This document shows, piece by piece, positions 28,439 through 37,168 of a stretch of DNA of 64,000 nucleotides (positions are counted from its first letter, which is position 1; every line of letters begins with the position of its first letter). The DNA comes from Arthrobacter sp. 9V (GTDB lineage Bacteria > Actinomycetota > Actinomycetes > Actinomycetales > Micrococcaceae), in the NCBI RefSeq assembly GCF_902506065.1, contig NZ_LR732912.1:92528-156527 (forward strand), in the 5' to 3' direction. Position numbers and translations under genes: made by a program. The notes beneath the pieces are model-generated. The model was not told the origin of the DNA, ran no database searches, and saw only the letters and a list, made by a program, of their open reading frames with translations.

Positions 28439-28483
28439 GGCAGTTAATGCCGATGTTCCTGGGGAACATCGGCATTAACTGCC
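28439..28483. terminator. Perfect 21-base stem between convergent genes
   Basis: The arms 28439-28459 and 28463-28483 are exact reverse complements, separated by three bases (TGG). It lies 22 bases after the 27082 gene and 12 bases after the convergent ZIP gene, so it can terminate both. The stem is unusually long and has moderate GC. Confidence 0.75.
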
Positions 28484-28495
28484 TACTCGGCGAGG

Positions 28496-29251
28496 TTAGC
28501 CGCCGACGTGATGAATCGTGAACGCACTCAGGAAGCCGACGGCGGCCGTTAGCCCGGTCAGGTTGTGGTGCTCCTCGAAGGCCTCAGGGATCATGGTGTC
28601 CGCCAGCATGGCCAGAATTCCGCCAGCGGCAATGGCGGTGATGAACGCAATGACGCTCTCCGGCGCATTTTCCAAGGCCGTGTATCCCAGGAGTGCAGCA
28701 AGACCGCTGAACACTGCAATGCCTGCCCATGTTCCAAAGACGTACGCGGGGCGGCGTCCGGCCTTCTTCATCCCTGCTGTGCTGGACAGGCCCTCAGGGA
28801 CGTTCGAAATGAAGACGGCGGCCAGCATGGCCGGGCTCACTGCTCCACCGGCGAGGAGGCCAACACCAAGGACCACTGATTCCGGGATGCCGTCAATAAG
28901 TGCACCTACTGCGATGGCTGTGCCGCTGCCCGGGTTGTCCTTCTCTGAAGGCTGGGCGCCTCCGGACCGTTTCCGGTGCTTGGCTCCGGCCCTGGCCAGC
29001 AGGACGTTGGAGCCCACAAAGATCACGGCGCCCAAGAGGAAGCCCAAAACGGTGGGGAGCAGTCCGCCGCCCTCCACGGCTTCATCAACCAGTTCGAACG
29101 CCAACGCGGAGATCAATACGCCGGCACCGAAAGCCATCACCGTGGAGACGATTTTGGGCGGTACTTTCCAGATCCATGCGATGCCCGCTCCGAGGACCAA
29201 GGCGCCGCCGGCCAGCGTTCCCCACATCAAGGCCTGCAACCACATCGGCAT
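28496..29251 (-). CDS. ZIP-family divalent metal transporter
   Basis: A 251-residue membrane protein with eight likely helices and a His/charged cytoplasmic loop (AKHRKRSGGAQPSEKDN). Metal-site motifs of ZIP proteins are visible: DGIPESVVLG in helix four, SNVPEGLSS in helix five and DTMIPEAFEEHHNLTG near the end. It probably imports zinc or another divalent metal. It stands alone between two unlinked units. Confidence 0.88.
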   Translation of the reverse strand: MPMWLQALMWGTLAGGALVLGAGIAWIWKVPPKIVSTVMAFGAGVLISALAFELVDEAVEGGGLLPTVLGFLLGAVIFVGSNVLLARAGAKHRKRSGGAQPSEKDNPGSGTAIAVGALIDGIPESVVLGVGLLAGGAVSPAMLAAVFISNVPEGLSSTAGMKKAGRRPAYVFGTWAGIAVFSGLAALLGYTALENAPESVIAFITAIAAGGILAMLADTMIPEAFEEHHNLTGLTAAVGFLSAFTIHHVGG

Positions 29252-29456
29252 TGTTCCCGCCCTTTCATCGGCCTTACATGTGCATCAAGAAGTTTTGCAC
29301 ATGGGGCCCGTTTGCCTGTTCTCCAAGGCCCGATCGGGCTGCGTGACGGGCGTGCGGGAGTCTTGAGGTTTTCCTGAGGAAGTGTTGACCGTTCACAGGA
29401 TTTGTTCTTGATCCGGGCCCGGCACAGTAGTTCTTGTCAGCCAGAGAGGCTGGAAA

Positions 29457-29579
29457 ATGAACGGCCGGCCGGTCTCACGCACCGCGTTCCCCACCACCGC
29501 AGACAACACCTTCCAAGGCGCCACCTCAACCATCGCCTTCGCCTTCACCGGCACCCAACGCACCGAAACCACCAAGTAA
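29457..29579 (+). pseudogene. Remnant of a TasA/CalY-like gene (C-terminus only)
   Basis: The short frame encodes 40 residues ending TADNTFQGATSTIAFAFTGTQR plus a few residues; the N(T/A)FQGAT...I.F.FTGTQ pattern is the C-terminal strand signature of SipW-dependent TasA/CalY proteins as I know them. The ATG may be a fusion of an old start (GAGAGGCTGG before it) to the tail. Signal peptide and most of the body are missing. It lies 130 bases before the SipW-like peptidase gene, the normal place for a substrate gene, which supports decay by internal deletion. The remaining part of 29252-29709 shows nothing else I can name. Confidence 0.55.
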
Positions 29580-29709
29580 GCACCACCACCAGCCCCGCCG
29601 GGCCTGGTCGGGCGCCCCCCTGCCCGATCAGGTCCGCCGGTATTGACCCACCAGCAAGCTCGATTCCCACTACGAGCTCCACCCCTCACCACGGAAGGAA
29701 CGCCAGGCA

Positions 29710-30459
29710 ATGAGCACTCTCACCAGCATCACCGAACCCGCAGTCCGAGGCCGGCGTTCCGCCGAGGAGGCTAGCGCCGCCGTCGGGAACTCAGCGACTC
29801 AGGCCGCCGAAGCTGCCGCGAAGGCCACCACTGAGACCGCCGCTGTGAAGCAGCCCGCAGCGGCCACCACCGAGACCGCCGTTCAGCCGGGCGCGTTCCG
29901 CCGGGTCGCCGGCAAAGCAGCCAAGGGCATCGGCGCGGGAATGCTGGTCCTGGGCGCATTGGTGTTCCTGCTCCTGGCCATCGGCCCCCGGATCCTGGGC
30001 TACCAAACCTCCACCATGCTCACCGGATCCATGGCCCCGCTGATCAACCCGGGCGACGTCGTTGTCACCATCCCGACCCCCGTCACCGACATCAAAGTAG
30101 GCGACATCATCACCTACCACATCCCCGTCGAAGACCAACGAGTGGAAACCCACCGCATCACCGAGATCACCACCACCGCAGACGGCGGCACCGCAGTCCA
30201 AACCAAAGGCGACGCCAACAACGGCATCGACCCCTGGATCGCCACCCTTCAAGGCAAAACCGTGGACAAGCAGATCGCCACCATCCCTTACGTCGGCAAC
30301 GCCATCCGCACCCTCCGCGAACCCATGGTCATGAACACCCTCATGTACGGCGCACCCGCCATCCTGGTGATCGGAATGCTCGCCTCCATCTGGACCAAAA
30401 ACCCGAGCAAGACAACCCCGGAAGACGTCGCAACTCCTCAGGCGGCAAGCGGTGAGTGA
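29710..30459 (+). CDS. sipW: SipW-like (ER-type) signal peptidase I
   Basis: After an Ala/Thr-rich N-terminal stretch of about 70 residues, a membrane helix (GAGMLVLGALVFLLLAIGP) leads to MLTGSMAPLINPGDVVV with the catalytic serine. The general base is histidine (QRVETHRITEI) rather than lysine, the hallmark of the SipW/eukaryotic-type branch; the TKGDANNGIDPW motif follows. A second helix near the C-terminus anchors it. It probably cleaves the SipW-type signal peptides of the proteins at 7820, 9291 and 9803. It overlaps the Hpt-like gene by eight bases. Confidence 0.92.
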   Translation: MSTLTSITEPAVRGRRSAEEASAAVGNSATQAAEAAAKATTETAAVKQPAAATTETAVQPGAFRRVAGKAAKGIGAGMLVLGALVFLLLAIGPRILGYQTSTMLTGSMAPLINPGDVVVTIPTPVTDIKVGDIITYHIPVEDQRVETHRITEITTTADGGTAVQTKGDANNGIDPWIATLQGKTVDKQIATIPYVGNAIRTLREPMVMNTLMYGAPAILVIGMLASIWTKNPSKTTPEDVATPQAASGE

Positions 30460-30865
30460 GGACCTGAACCGCGGGGCGGAGACGGCGGTCCTGGAACCGT
30501 GCAGGATGCAAGAGTTGGCTGACGAGTTGGGAGACTCAACGCCGGCGCTCGGATTTCTCTCCAATTACTTGTCCATGCTGCCTCACCGGATGCTGAGTAT
30601 TTCCAGTGGATTATGCGGGCACGACTCTGCTGCGAGCATGGACGCTATCCTGAGCCTCAAGATTTCCTCGGCCATGGTGGGAGCCTTGGACACGGAGGAG
30701 CAGTGCCGGGCCATCGAACTGATGATCCGTGACGACCACTTCGATGCTGCGGTGCGGGCATTCCCGGCTCTTCAACAGTCCACGGACCGCTGCTTTGCAG
30801 AAGGACCACAGTTGCTGGGGAAAGCGCGGGAATCGCTCTGCTCCCGCCCCCGGGCTCCTTTTTAG
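30452..30865 (+). CDS. Hpt-like protein lacking the phospho-histidine
   Basis: The 137-residue helical protein resembles a histidine phosphotransfer domain (FLSNYLSMLPHRMLSI ... ILSLKISSAMVGALD), where typical Hpt proteins have AHSLKGSSANLGA. Here the phospho-acceptor position is Leu, so it should not relay phosphate. It could bind response regulators without phosphotransfer or serve as a scaffold. Its GTG start overlaps the sipW stop, tying it to the signal peptidase. GAGTGAGGA may act as ribosome binding sequence. Identification rests on pattern recognition. Confidence 0.65.
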   Translation: MSEDLNRGAETAVLEPCRMQELADELGDSTPALGFLSNYLSMLPHRMLSISSGLCGHDSAASMDAILSLKISSAMVGALDTEEQCRAIELMIRDDHFDAAVRAFPALQQSTDRCFAEGPQLLGKARESLCSRPRAPF

Positions 30866-30913
30866 GGTCCAGCGTCTTCTTAGGATCCAGCGTCCCAGGA
30901 CCGGCCCGCTTTT

Positions 30914-30953
30914 AAGTCCGGAGTTCGGTGCTCAAGTCCGGAGTTCAGCGCTC
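30914..30953 (-). repeat. 20-base tandem duplication spanning a stop codon
   Basis: Two adjacent 20-base units (30914-30933 and 30934-30953) sharing AAGTCCGGAGTTC cover the stop of the MFS gene at 30945. Slightly upstream TTAGGNTCCAGCGTC is also present twice (30864-30894). Confidence 0.7.
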
Positions 30954-32243
30954 AACCGGGACGCCGACGTCGGCCGTCTTAACCTCAGACGGCACAAGGA
31001 ACAGCGCGGCGACGGCCAACAGTCCGGCGGCGACGAACACATAGAAGCCGGCGGGGTACGCGATGTTCGCGGCAACCAAAGTTCCCGTCACCGCGGGCCC
31101 GACGATCGCGCCGAGCCTGCCCACTCCTGCTGCAAAGCCCAGTGCGGTTCCGCGCAGGCGTGGCGGGAACAGTTGGCTGACCCAGGCGTAGACCAACACT
31201 TGTGAGCTGAAAACGAAGACTCCGGTGACGAACACGGCTGCGTTGAGCAGGAACTCATTCTGGATTTTGACGCTCAGAATGGCCAGAAAGACGGCGGACA
31301 ATCCGAACCACATCAGCACGATCTTCTTGGTCCCGTGCTTGTCGGCCAGCACCCCGGCAAGGAAAAGACCCGCTACAGCGCCGAGGTTCAGGACCAGCAG
31401 CAGCGTAAGTCCGGTGCTTACCGGGTATCCGGCAGCGGCCATCAGTTGCGGCAGCCACGTGTTCAGGCCGTACACCAGCAGCAACCCCATGAACGAGGCA
31501 ATACCAATGCCCACGGCGACCATGGGGTACGGCTTCTGCAAGAGGTCGCGGAAGCCTGTCTTTTGTTTGGCGCTGGTTGAATGCTCGACGGCGGTTGTTG
31601 CGTTCGCGTGTTCGCTCGCCTTTTGCTTGGTGACATCTTCCGAGCCAACCCTTGCGGAGGCTGCTGCCGGGAGCGATTCGGGCAGCTTGGCCCAGAGGAA
31701 GGGCAGGAGTGCCAGACCGGCAAGGCCGCCAATGATGAACATGAGTCGCCAGTTTGGGACGATGAAAATTGCCAGGAGTGCCGTTGCTACAGCGCCAACG
31801 TGGTAGCCGGTCATGGTCCGGGTGGTGGACTTGCCGGCGGATCCGGCGGGGGCGTAATCGTTGATGTAGGCCAAAGCTGCCGGAAGGCAGGCGCCCAAGC
31901 CGAGCCCGGCCAACATGCGGAGCAGGGAGAAGACTGCGACGTTCGGGGCGAAGGCAACTCCGATAGTGAACAGCGAGAAGCTCGCCACGCAGGCCATCAG
32001 GAGTCTGCGGCGTCCGAACTTGTCTGAGAGCGGCGCGATGAACAGGGCGCCGAGGCCCACGCCTACCAAGGAAATGGTGGCGGCGAAGGTGGCCCCGAAA
32101 GCGTCAAAGCCCAACTCACCGGTCTTGATGAGTGTTGGGATGACGGTGCCCAGAACCACGAGGTCGAATCCGTCCAGCACCATAGCCAACCAGCAAAGCC
32201 AAACTGGCCATTGGGAGCGGCGGGCAGATGACATCGTTGGCAT
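30945..32243 (-). CDS. Aromatic acid:H+ symporter (AAHS, PcaK-like)
   Basis: From the ATG at 32243 the protein has 432 residues and 12 predicted helices. The first helix carries the AAHS signature DGFDLVVLGT, and the cytoplasmic loop DKFGRRRLLMA matches the MFS motif. A long hydrophilic loop (residues 190-235) lies between the halves. GAGGACGCT precedes the start. Divergent from an IclR regulator and close to pobA, it most likely imports 4-hydroxybenzoate or a related aromatic acid. Confidence 0.9.
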   Translation of the reverse strand: MPTMSSARRSQWPVWLCWLAMVLDGFDLVVLGTVIPTLIKTGELGFDAFGATFAATISLVGVGLGALFIAPLSDKFGRRRLLMACVASFSLFTIGVAFAPNVAVFSLLRMLAGLGLGACLPAALAYINDYAPAGSAGKSTTRTMTGYHVGAVATALLAIFIVPNWRLMFIIGGLAGLALLPFLWAKLPESLPAAASARVGSEDVTKQKASEHANATTAVEHSTSAKQKTGFRDLLQKPYPMVAVGIGIASFMGLLLVYGLNTWLPQLMAAAGYPVSTGLTLLLVLNLGAVAGLFLAGVLADKHGTKKIVLMWFGLSAVFLAILSVKIQNEFLLNAAVFVTGVFVFSSQVLVYAWVSQLFPPRLRGTALGFAAGVGRLGAIVGPAVTGTLVAANIAYPAGFYVFVAAGLLAVAALFLVPSEVKTADVGVPVER

Positions 32244-32340
32244 AGCGTCCTCGGTACTTCTCTGTAGTCGAGCCCGAACACGGAACGTTCGGTCGGTTAT
32301 GAGAGTTGTATCACCGCTTCGTGTTGCCTGGCACACGTTC

Positions 32341-32355
32341 TACCATTGAATGGAA
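32341..32355. promoter_or_regulatory. Palindromic IclR-type operator, site 1
   Basis: TACCATTGAATGGAA matches a 15-base palindrome at 14 positions and resembles site 2 at 33164-33178 (TTCCGTTGAACGGAA). It lies in the gap between the divergent transporter and regulator genes, suitable for controlling both. Confidence 0.65.
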
Positions 32356-32414
32356 GATCATCGGCGGTGACTAGGCGCCTACCGCGCGGCGACCAGATAG
32401 CAAGGGAGCACACC

Positions 32415-33155
32415 ATGGCCAACTCGGCATCAGGTGATTCTGTGGTGGACCGTGTTGTGCGGGTCATTGAGGCCTTTCCGGAAGGAGTGACCTCGCTGCA
32501 GTTGACTGAGCTCGCTGATCGCTCCGGAATTCCGTTGTCATCGGCCCATCGCCTGGTCCGCCAGCTCTCCGAGCATGGCCTCCTGGATCTTGGCGTGGGC
32601 GGTACTGTCCGCTTGGGACTGCGCTTATGGGAACTCGTCAACCGGAATTCGCCCACCCTGGCACTTCGGCAGGCGGCCATGCCTTTCATGGAGGACATAC
32701 AGCAGGTCCTCAACCAGAATGTGAACCTGGCTGTGCTTGACGGATGGGAAGCGCTCTTCGTGGAGCGGCTTTCCCGGCGCGGATCAGTGGCTAACCGTGC
32801 GCGGATCGCCGGGCGGATGCCCGTCCACATTTCCTCGGCAGGACTGGCATTGATGTCACACCAGTCGCGTGAGCTGCAGGCTGAGTACCTTGAGCAATTC
32901 GAAGATCCGACCGGAAAGGTGAGTGCCGGCGTCGTGCGTCACCTTCTGACCGAAGCGGCCCAGCAAGGGTACGTTCAACTGGCTGGAGTGGTGGATCCGG
33001 ACACATGGGGGATTGCCGTGCCGGTGATGAACAGCAAGCGGCGCACAGTGGCGGCGCTCGGAGTGGTTGTGCCACTGGCTGAGATGCGGTTGCAAGCGCT
33101 GGTGCCTGCGCTGCAAACAGCAGCCCGGGGGATCGGACGCCAACTCGGCGACTAG
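32415..33155 (+). CDS. IclR-family regulator of 4-hydroxybenzoate genes
   Basis: The 246-residue protein has an N-terminal winged helix (residues 10-75, TSLQLTELADRSGIPLSSAHRLVRQLSEHGLL) and a C-terminal ligand-binding IclR domain (ISSAGLALMSH ... WGIAVPVMN). AAGGGAG stands six bases before the ATG at 32415. Flanked by the AAHS transporter and pobA with matching operators on both sides, it most likely responds to 4-hydroxybenzoate. Whether it activates or represses cannot be told. Confidence 0.9.
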   Translation: MANSASGDSVVDRVVRVIEAFPEGVTSLQLTELADRSGIPLSSAHRLVRQLSEHGLLDLGVGGTVRLGLRLWELVNRNSPTLALRQAAMPFMEDIQQVLNQNVNLAVLDGWEALFVERLSRRGSVANRARIAGRMPVHISSAGLALMSHQSRELQAEYLEQFEDPTGKVSAGVVRHLLTEAAQQGYVQLAGVVDPDTWGIAVPVMNSKRRTVAALGVVVPLAEMRLQALVPALQTAARGIGRQLGD

Positions 33156-33163
33156 ATATTTGC

Positions 33164-33178
33164 TTCCGTTGAACGGAA
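33164..33178. promoter_or_regulatory. Palindromic IclR-type operator, site 2
   Basis: TTCCGTTGAACGGAA is a perfect 15-base palindrome with a central G, 95 bases before the pobA start. Together with site 1 it defines a consensus TTCCRTTGAAYGGAA. Confidence 0.75.
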
Positions 33179-33272
33179 TCCTTGTAACGCCAGTCACTCC
33201 TTGCGGGTCACACTGAATCAGATTCATCCCGCTGCAGAGCAAGCCGGGGTCCGCAACGAAGCGAGGAAAACC

Positions 33273-34460
33273 ATGGCACGTACACCGATTACCACCCAAG
33301 TTGCCATCATGGGCGGAGGCCCTGCCGGTCTGATGCTCTCCCATCTTCTGGCAAAGCAGGGCATCGAGTCCGTGGTGGTGGAAATCCGCAGCCGCAAGGA
33401 AATCCAGGAAACAGTCCGTGCAGGAATCCTGGAGCACGGCACCGTGAACCTGCTGGTGGATTCCGGCGTCTCTGACCGCGTGCTGCGCGAAGGCGACCGA
33501 CACGACGGAATCGAATTGCGGTTCAACGGCGAGAGCCACCGCATCAACTTCAAGGAGCTTGTGGGTGAATCGGTGTGGCTGTACCCGCAGACAGACGTTT
33601 TCGCCGACCTCGCCGCAAAGCGGGAGGCCGACGGCGGCGACGTCCGGTACAGCGTCACGGACACCACCGTGCACGACCTCGAAGGCAAACCGAAAGTCTG
33701 GTTCACTGACGCCGACGGCCAGGAATTCGAAATTCAAGCCGATTTCCTGGTGGGTGCCGATGGCTCGCGCAGTCACTGCCGCTTCCAGATCCCCGAAGCC
33801 AGCCGCAAATGGTACTTCCACGAGTACCCGTTCGCATGGTTCGGAATTCTCGCGGAGGCACCGCGTAGTGCCGACGAACTCATCTACGCCAACTCCGAAA
33901 ACGGATTCGCCCTGATCAGCCAGCGCACCGAAACCGTTCAACGCATGTACTTCCAGTGCGACCCCAAAGAGAACGTGGCTGACTGGGACGACGAGCGCAT
34001 CTGGACCGAGTTCCGTAAGCGCGTCAACGGGAATGGGTTCGAGCTCAAAGAAGGGCCCGTCCTGGAAAAGATGGTCCTGCCGTTCCGTAGCTTCGTGCAC
34101 ACCCCAATGCGTCACGGCAACCTCTTCCTCGCCGGCGATGCTGCCCACACAGTCCCGCCCACCGGTGCCAAGGGCCTCAACCTGGCCATTCACGACGTCA
34201 AGGTGCTCTTCGAAGGCCTGGATTCCTTCTACTCCAACGGCTCCACTGCGCTGCTCGACTCTTACAGCGACCGCGCTCTGGATCGCGTCTGGAAGGCCCA
34301 GCACTTCTCCTACTGGATGACCTCCATGCTGCACACGGTGCCAGGCGCCGACGATTTCGACCGGGCCCGTCAGCTTGGTGAGCTTCACTCCGTGGTCACG
34401 TCCGAGCACGCCAAGGCCTATCTTGCGGAGTCGTACACAGGCTGGCCGACCTCGCGCTAA
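33273..34460 (+). CDS. pobA: 4-hydroxybenzoate 3-monooxygenase
   Basis: A 395-residue FAD- and NAD(P)H-dependent hydroxylase turning 4-hydroxybenzoate into protocatechuate. Group A flavoprotein motifs are all present: GGGPAGLMLSHLLAKQGI, the GADGSRSHCR (DG) motif and GNLFLAGDAAHTVPPTGAKGLNLAI. The substrate-contact segment and length match PobA closely. GAGGAAAACC precedes the ATG at 33273. The gene is preceded by operator site 2. Protocatechuate cleavage genes are not within the window. Confidence 0.95.
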   Translation: MARTPITTQVAIMGGGPAGLMLSHLLAKQGIESVVVEIRSRKEIQETVRAGILEHGTVNLLVDSGVSDRVLREGDRHDGIELRFNGESHRINFKELVGESVWLYPQTDVFADLAAKREADGGDVRYSVTDTTVHDLEGKPKVWFTDADGQEFEIQADFLVGADGSRSHCRFQIPEASRKWYFHEYPFAWFGILAEAPRSADELIYANSENGFALISQRTETVQRMYFQCDPKENVADWDDERIWTEFRKRVNGNGFELKEGPVLEKMVLPFRSFVHTPMRHGNLFLAGDAAHTVPPTGAKGLNLAIHDVKVLFEGLDSFYSNGSTALLDSYSDRALDRVWKAQHFSYWMTSMLHTVPGADDFDRARQLGELHSVVTSEHAKAYLAESYTGWPTSR

Positions 34461-34723
34461 GTCAGGCCGCGGGGAGCGAACGCGCCCCTTGGCCGAGTGG
34501 GGGCACCGCGGTCGGCTCTGTGGCCAGGCGGGGCTGTGGACGGCCCTATGGTCAGTGTGTGTGCGCTGCAGCGTCGCGAGGGGGCCACCACACCTCCCAT
34601 CTCGCTGCCAGCCTCCGCATCACCCCGCGAATCAGGCGGCGTCCCCCTTGCCGCCACCTTCGTGGTCAACCGCTGTGCTACAAAGGGCCACGGCCCAACC
34701 CGCCGGAAGGGTGCACACTCTCC

Positions 34724-36346
34724 TCATCGGATGGTCCCCCTGTCGGACGGATCCACTGTTTCCCGCGTGTTTGTGTTGTGCGTGTTTATGTTCGTTGGGG
34801 TGTGTGGTGGTGGTTGCGGCGTGGTGTTTGGTGGGGGTCGATGTGGGGTCTGGGCCCGGGAGCGGCGGTCCAGGTCAGGACCAGCACCGGGTCCCACTCC
34901 GCCGGCTTCCGCGCCAACACCGGGTCCCACGCCGCCGGCTTCGGTGCCGCTGCCGGTGTCGGTGTTGGTGTCGTTGGTGGTGAGTCGGGGGTTGGTGGCG
35001 GTGTTCATGACGGTGGTGAGGGTTTCGTATTGTTCGTCGGTGGCGAAGATTTCGATGTGGTGCAGGCCGTAGCGGCGTCGTTTGCGTAGGAACGCGCCTT
35101 GGTGTTGGCGGAGGAGTTCTTCGGAAGGTTCGGGGCCGTTCTGGTCGATGGAGTCGATCCAGCGTTTGGTCATGGTGGTGACGAAGTCCGGGTCGGTTTC
35201 CACCGCGGTGGTGGTCAGGGAGTGTTCCATCCGGGTGATGGTGTCCTGATCGGTCAGGTGCCGGACTTTGTCCAGGGCGGTGCTGATGATCGTCGCCGAC
35301 CGGGAAGGCACCATCCCGGATCCGACTGCCTGGGCTAGGGTTTCGCGGCGGGCCGGGATCTCTTGGCCGGTCATCCCTGCCTGGGGGAGGACGTTGGGGG
35401 CGAGGGTGAGCCGGCGCCGTGCCTCACTGATCCCGATCCGCAACCGTGCCCGAAGGAACTGCGCCGCGTCCCGGTACCCATCATCCAGAACGCTGGCCGC
35501 GGACCCGGGACCCCCTTCCGCTGAGCCTGTCCCTGTGCCCGTGGTGGAACGGTCGCCGTCCACGGGCACAGCTGTGTCGCCCAAGAGCTGTGCTGCGTCG
35601 GTGGAACGGTCGCCGTCCATGTTGGAAACTGACGCCGTGTCGGTTCCCGGCACCGGGTCAGTCCAGCCCGTCCGCCACTCCTGCATAGCTTCCGCTGCTC
35701 CAGTGGGCGACGTCCGCCCTGCACCGGCTTGTTGTGCTTCTTTCCGCGCCCGTTCCACCGCCTGCGCGGCAACAATCTGCAAGAACTCCACGCTCCGGGA
35801 GATCTCCTCAACCCTGCCCGCAAAATCAGCAGCCTCAACAAACCCCAACAACCGCACCTCATCGACGGCCATTGATCGCAATGCATCCATGGCCGTAGCA
35901 CCCTCAAGAAGTGCGGCTTCCAATATGGGCTCACCAGAGTGCGCGAACCCCGATGATGCCTCTGCCCCCGCGGCGGCCGTGGATATGGTGCAGTTGCTTG
36001 GCGACTCTGCCCCGGTGGTAGGCGTGGATCCAGGGGTGGTGGATAAGGGCTCGGGGAAGGGCTGCCGCTTGGACTCCGCGGGCTCGCGTGGCTGCTCGAA
36101 CAAAGCCAAGGATAACGCCCCAGGCTTGCCCTCCGACCCGGATTTCCTACCCTTCGGCAATGACTCAAGTCCGAGAAGAAGCCCCGTGCTCGGCGAAAGT
36201 CCCGCATTGGTTCCTGCCGCCGTCGGGCACGTGCGCGCTGATGGTCGGGGAGGCGCGTCCAGGGAGGCGGGTGTGACACCCCCGGGCACGGTATTAGCGC
36301 CGGGCGAACCTGCCCGCCGCGCCAAGATCTGCCCTGTGCCTTCCAT
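34724..36346 (-). CDS. DUF222 protein without HNH domain (probably truncated)
   Basis: The 540-residue product has the DUF222 region common in Actinobacteria (AQFLRARLRIGISEARRRLTLAPNVLPQ; MVPSRSATIISTALDKVR; RRYGLHHIEIFATDEQYETL). Family members normally continue DRRTRPQKLLDGL and end in an HNH nuclease; here, after DLDRRSRAQ, the sequence becomes Thr/Pro/Asn-rich and stops, and no HNH motif is found in the 260 bases beyond. Before residue 190 it is Ser/Pro-rich, with MDGDRST and VDGDRST copies in the middle. Probably a degraded or truncated copy; some such proteins may still be expressed. Confidence 0.7.
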   Translation of the reverse strand: MEGTGQILARRAGSPGANTVPGGVTPASLDAPPRPSARTCPTAAGTNAGLSPSTGLLLGLESLPKGRKSGSEGKPGALSLALFEQPREPAESKRQPFPEPLSTTPGSTPTTGAESPSNCTISTAAAGAEASSGFAHSGEPILEAALLEGATAMDALRSMAVDEVRLLGFVEAADFAGRVEEISRSVEFLQIVAAQAVERARKEAQQAGAGRTSPTGAAEAMQEWRTGWTDPVPGTDTASVSNMDGDRSTDAAQLLGDTAVPVDGDRSTTGTGTGSAEGGPGSAASVLDDGYRDAAQFLRARLRIGISEARRRLTLAPNVLPQAGMTGQEIPARRETLAQAVGSGMVPSRSATIISTALDKVRHLTDQDTITRMEHSLTTTAVETDPDFVTTMTKRWIDSIDQNGPEPSEELLRQHQGAFLRKRRRYGLHHIEIFATDEQYETLTTVMNTATNPRLTTNDTNTDTGSGTEAGGVGPGVGAEAGGVGPGAGPDLDRRSRAQTPHRPPPNTTPQPPPHTPTNINTHNTNTRETVDPSDRGTIR

Positions 36347-36477
36347 AACTCAACCCTGTCAGGAAGGCCCTCCAGATATCAGCCCCTATCGACGCTATGT
36401 GGAAAACCCGAGCCGAACCCGAGAGCTCCGGCAGGAGTAATCCAGCCCCGCACGCTGGCCTGACCCGTCTGGGGGGC

Positions 36478-37101
36478 CTAGCTGACGAGCCCGGATTGGT
36501 GGTCGACGCCCGCTTGGTCCACCTTGCGGTGGAAGCGCATGCCGGCTTTGCCTCCCACGATGGCACCAATGAGGGGCACGATCAGGGCGATGACGAGTCC
36601 AATGATGCCGCTGGTGGTCATAAGGCTTCCGTCCACGGGTATCTGCGGGGCGCCATTGAGGTTGCCCAGGATGTTGAACTGGCTACCGGCCACAGCAGCG
36701 AGAACAGCCACGACTATGGCGATAATGATGCCCCAGATCCAGACGGCGAGCCCTTGCTTCACGCCGTCGAAACGGGCCATGCGGCCAGCGACGTACCCTC
36801 CGCAGTAGTAAGCAACGAATAAGACGACTGCGAGCACGATTCCGCTCACAATGCCCAAGGTTTCAACATTCTGCTGGGCCTGCTCGGCGGCTTGCTCCGC
36901 GCCGGATGGGTTCGCCGCTCCCACGCCTACGCCGATGGCCGTGGCCAAAGCGCTGAGCAGGACGGTCATGCCGATGGCCGTTAGCCAGCCAAAGAAGGCC
37001 GAACCCCACTTGATGCCGCCAAACCTTTCCTTTTCTGCTTGGACAACATCGTTCCTGCGACCTTGAGGGGTGCTCGATCCTGCGCCATTTTCATATGCCA
37101 T
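36478..37101 (-). CDS. Four-helix membrane protein of unknown function
   Basis: The 207-residue protein has a charged N-terminus, then helices at about residues 35-60 (AFFGWLTAIGMTVLLSALATA), 80-105, 120-145 and 165-190, the last in a Gly-rich stretch (LIGAIVGGKAGM). A short Ala/Gln-rich coil (EQAAEQAQQNVE) separates the first two. No catalytic motif is visible. It shares an upstream motif (37169-37181) with the stress-type gene at 40113, which hints at stress control. Confidence 0.7.
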   Translation of the reverse strand: MAYENGAGSSTPQGRRNDVVQAEKERFGGIKWGSAFFGWLTAIGMTVLLSALATAIGVGVGAANPSGAEQAAEQAQQNVETLGIVSGIVLAVVLFVAYYCGGYVAGRMARFDGVKQGLAVWIWGIIIAIVVAVLAAVAGSQFNILGNLNGAPQIPVDGSLMTTSGIIGLVIALIVPLIGAIVGGKAGMRFHRKVDQAGVDHQSGLVS

Positions 37102-37168
37102 GTCAGCTCCTTCGCCGGGTGCCTGAACTGTGCTTAATCAAGCAAAACACCGCGCCCGGCAAGAAAGC

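Noticed and set aside
32856..34409. 517-residue frame antisense to pobA
   Set aside because: Shadow of pobA and the IclR gene; no recognisable domain.
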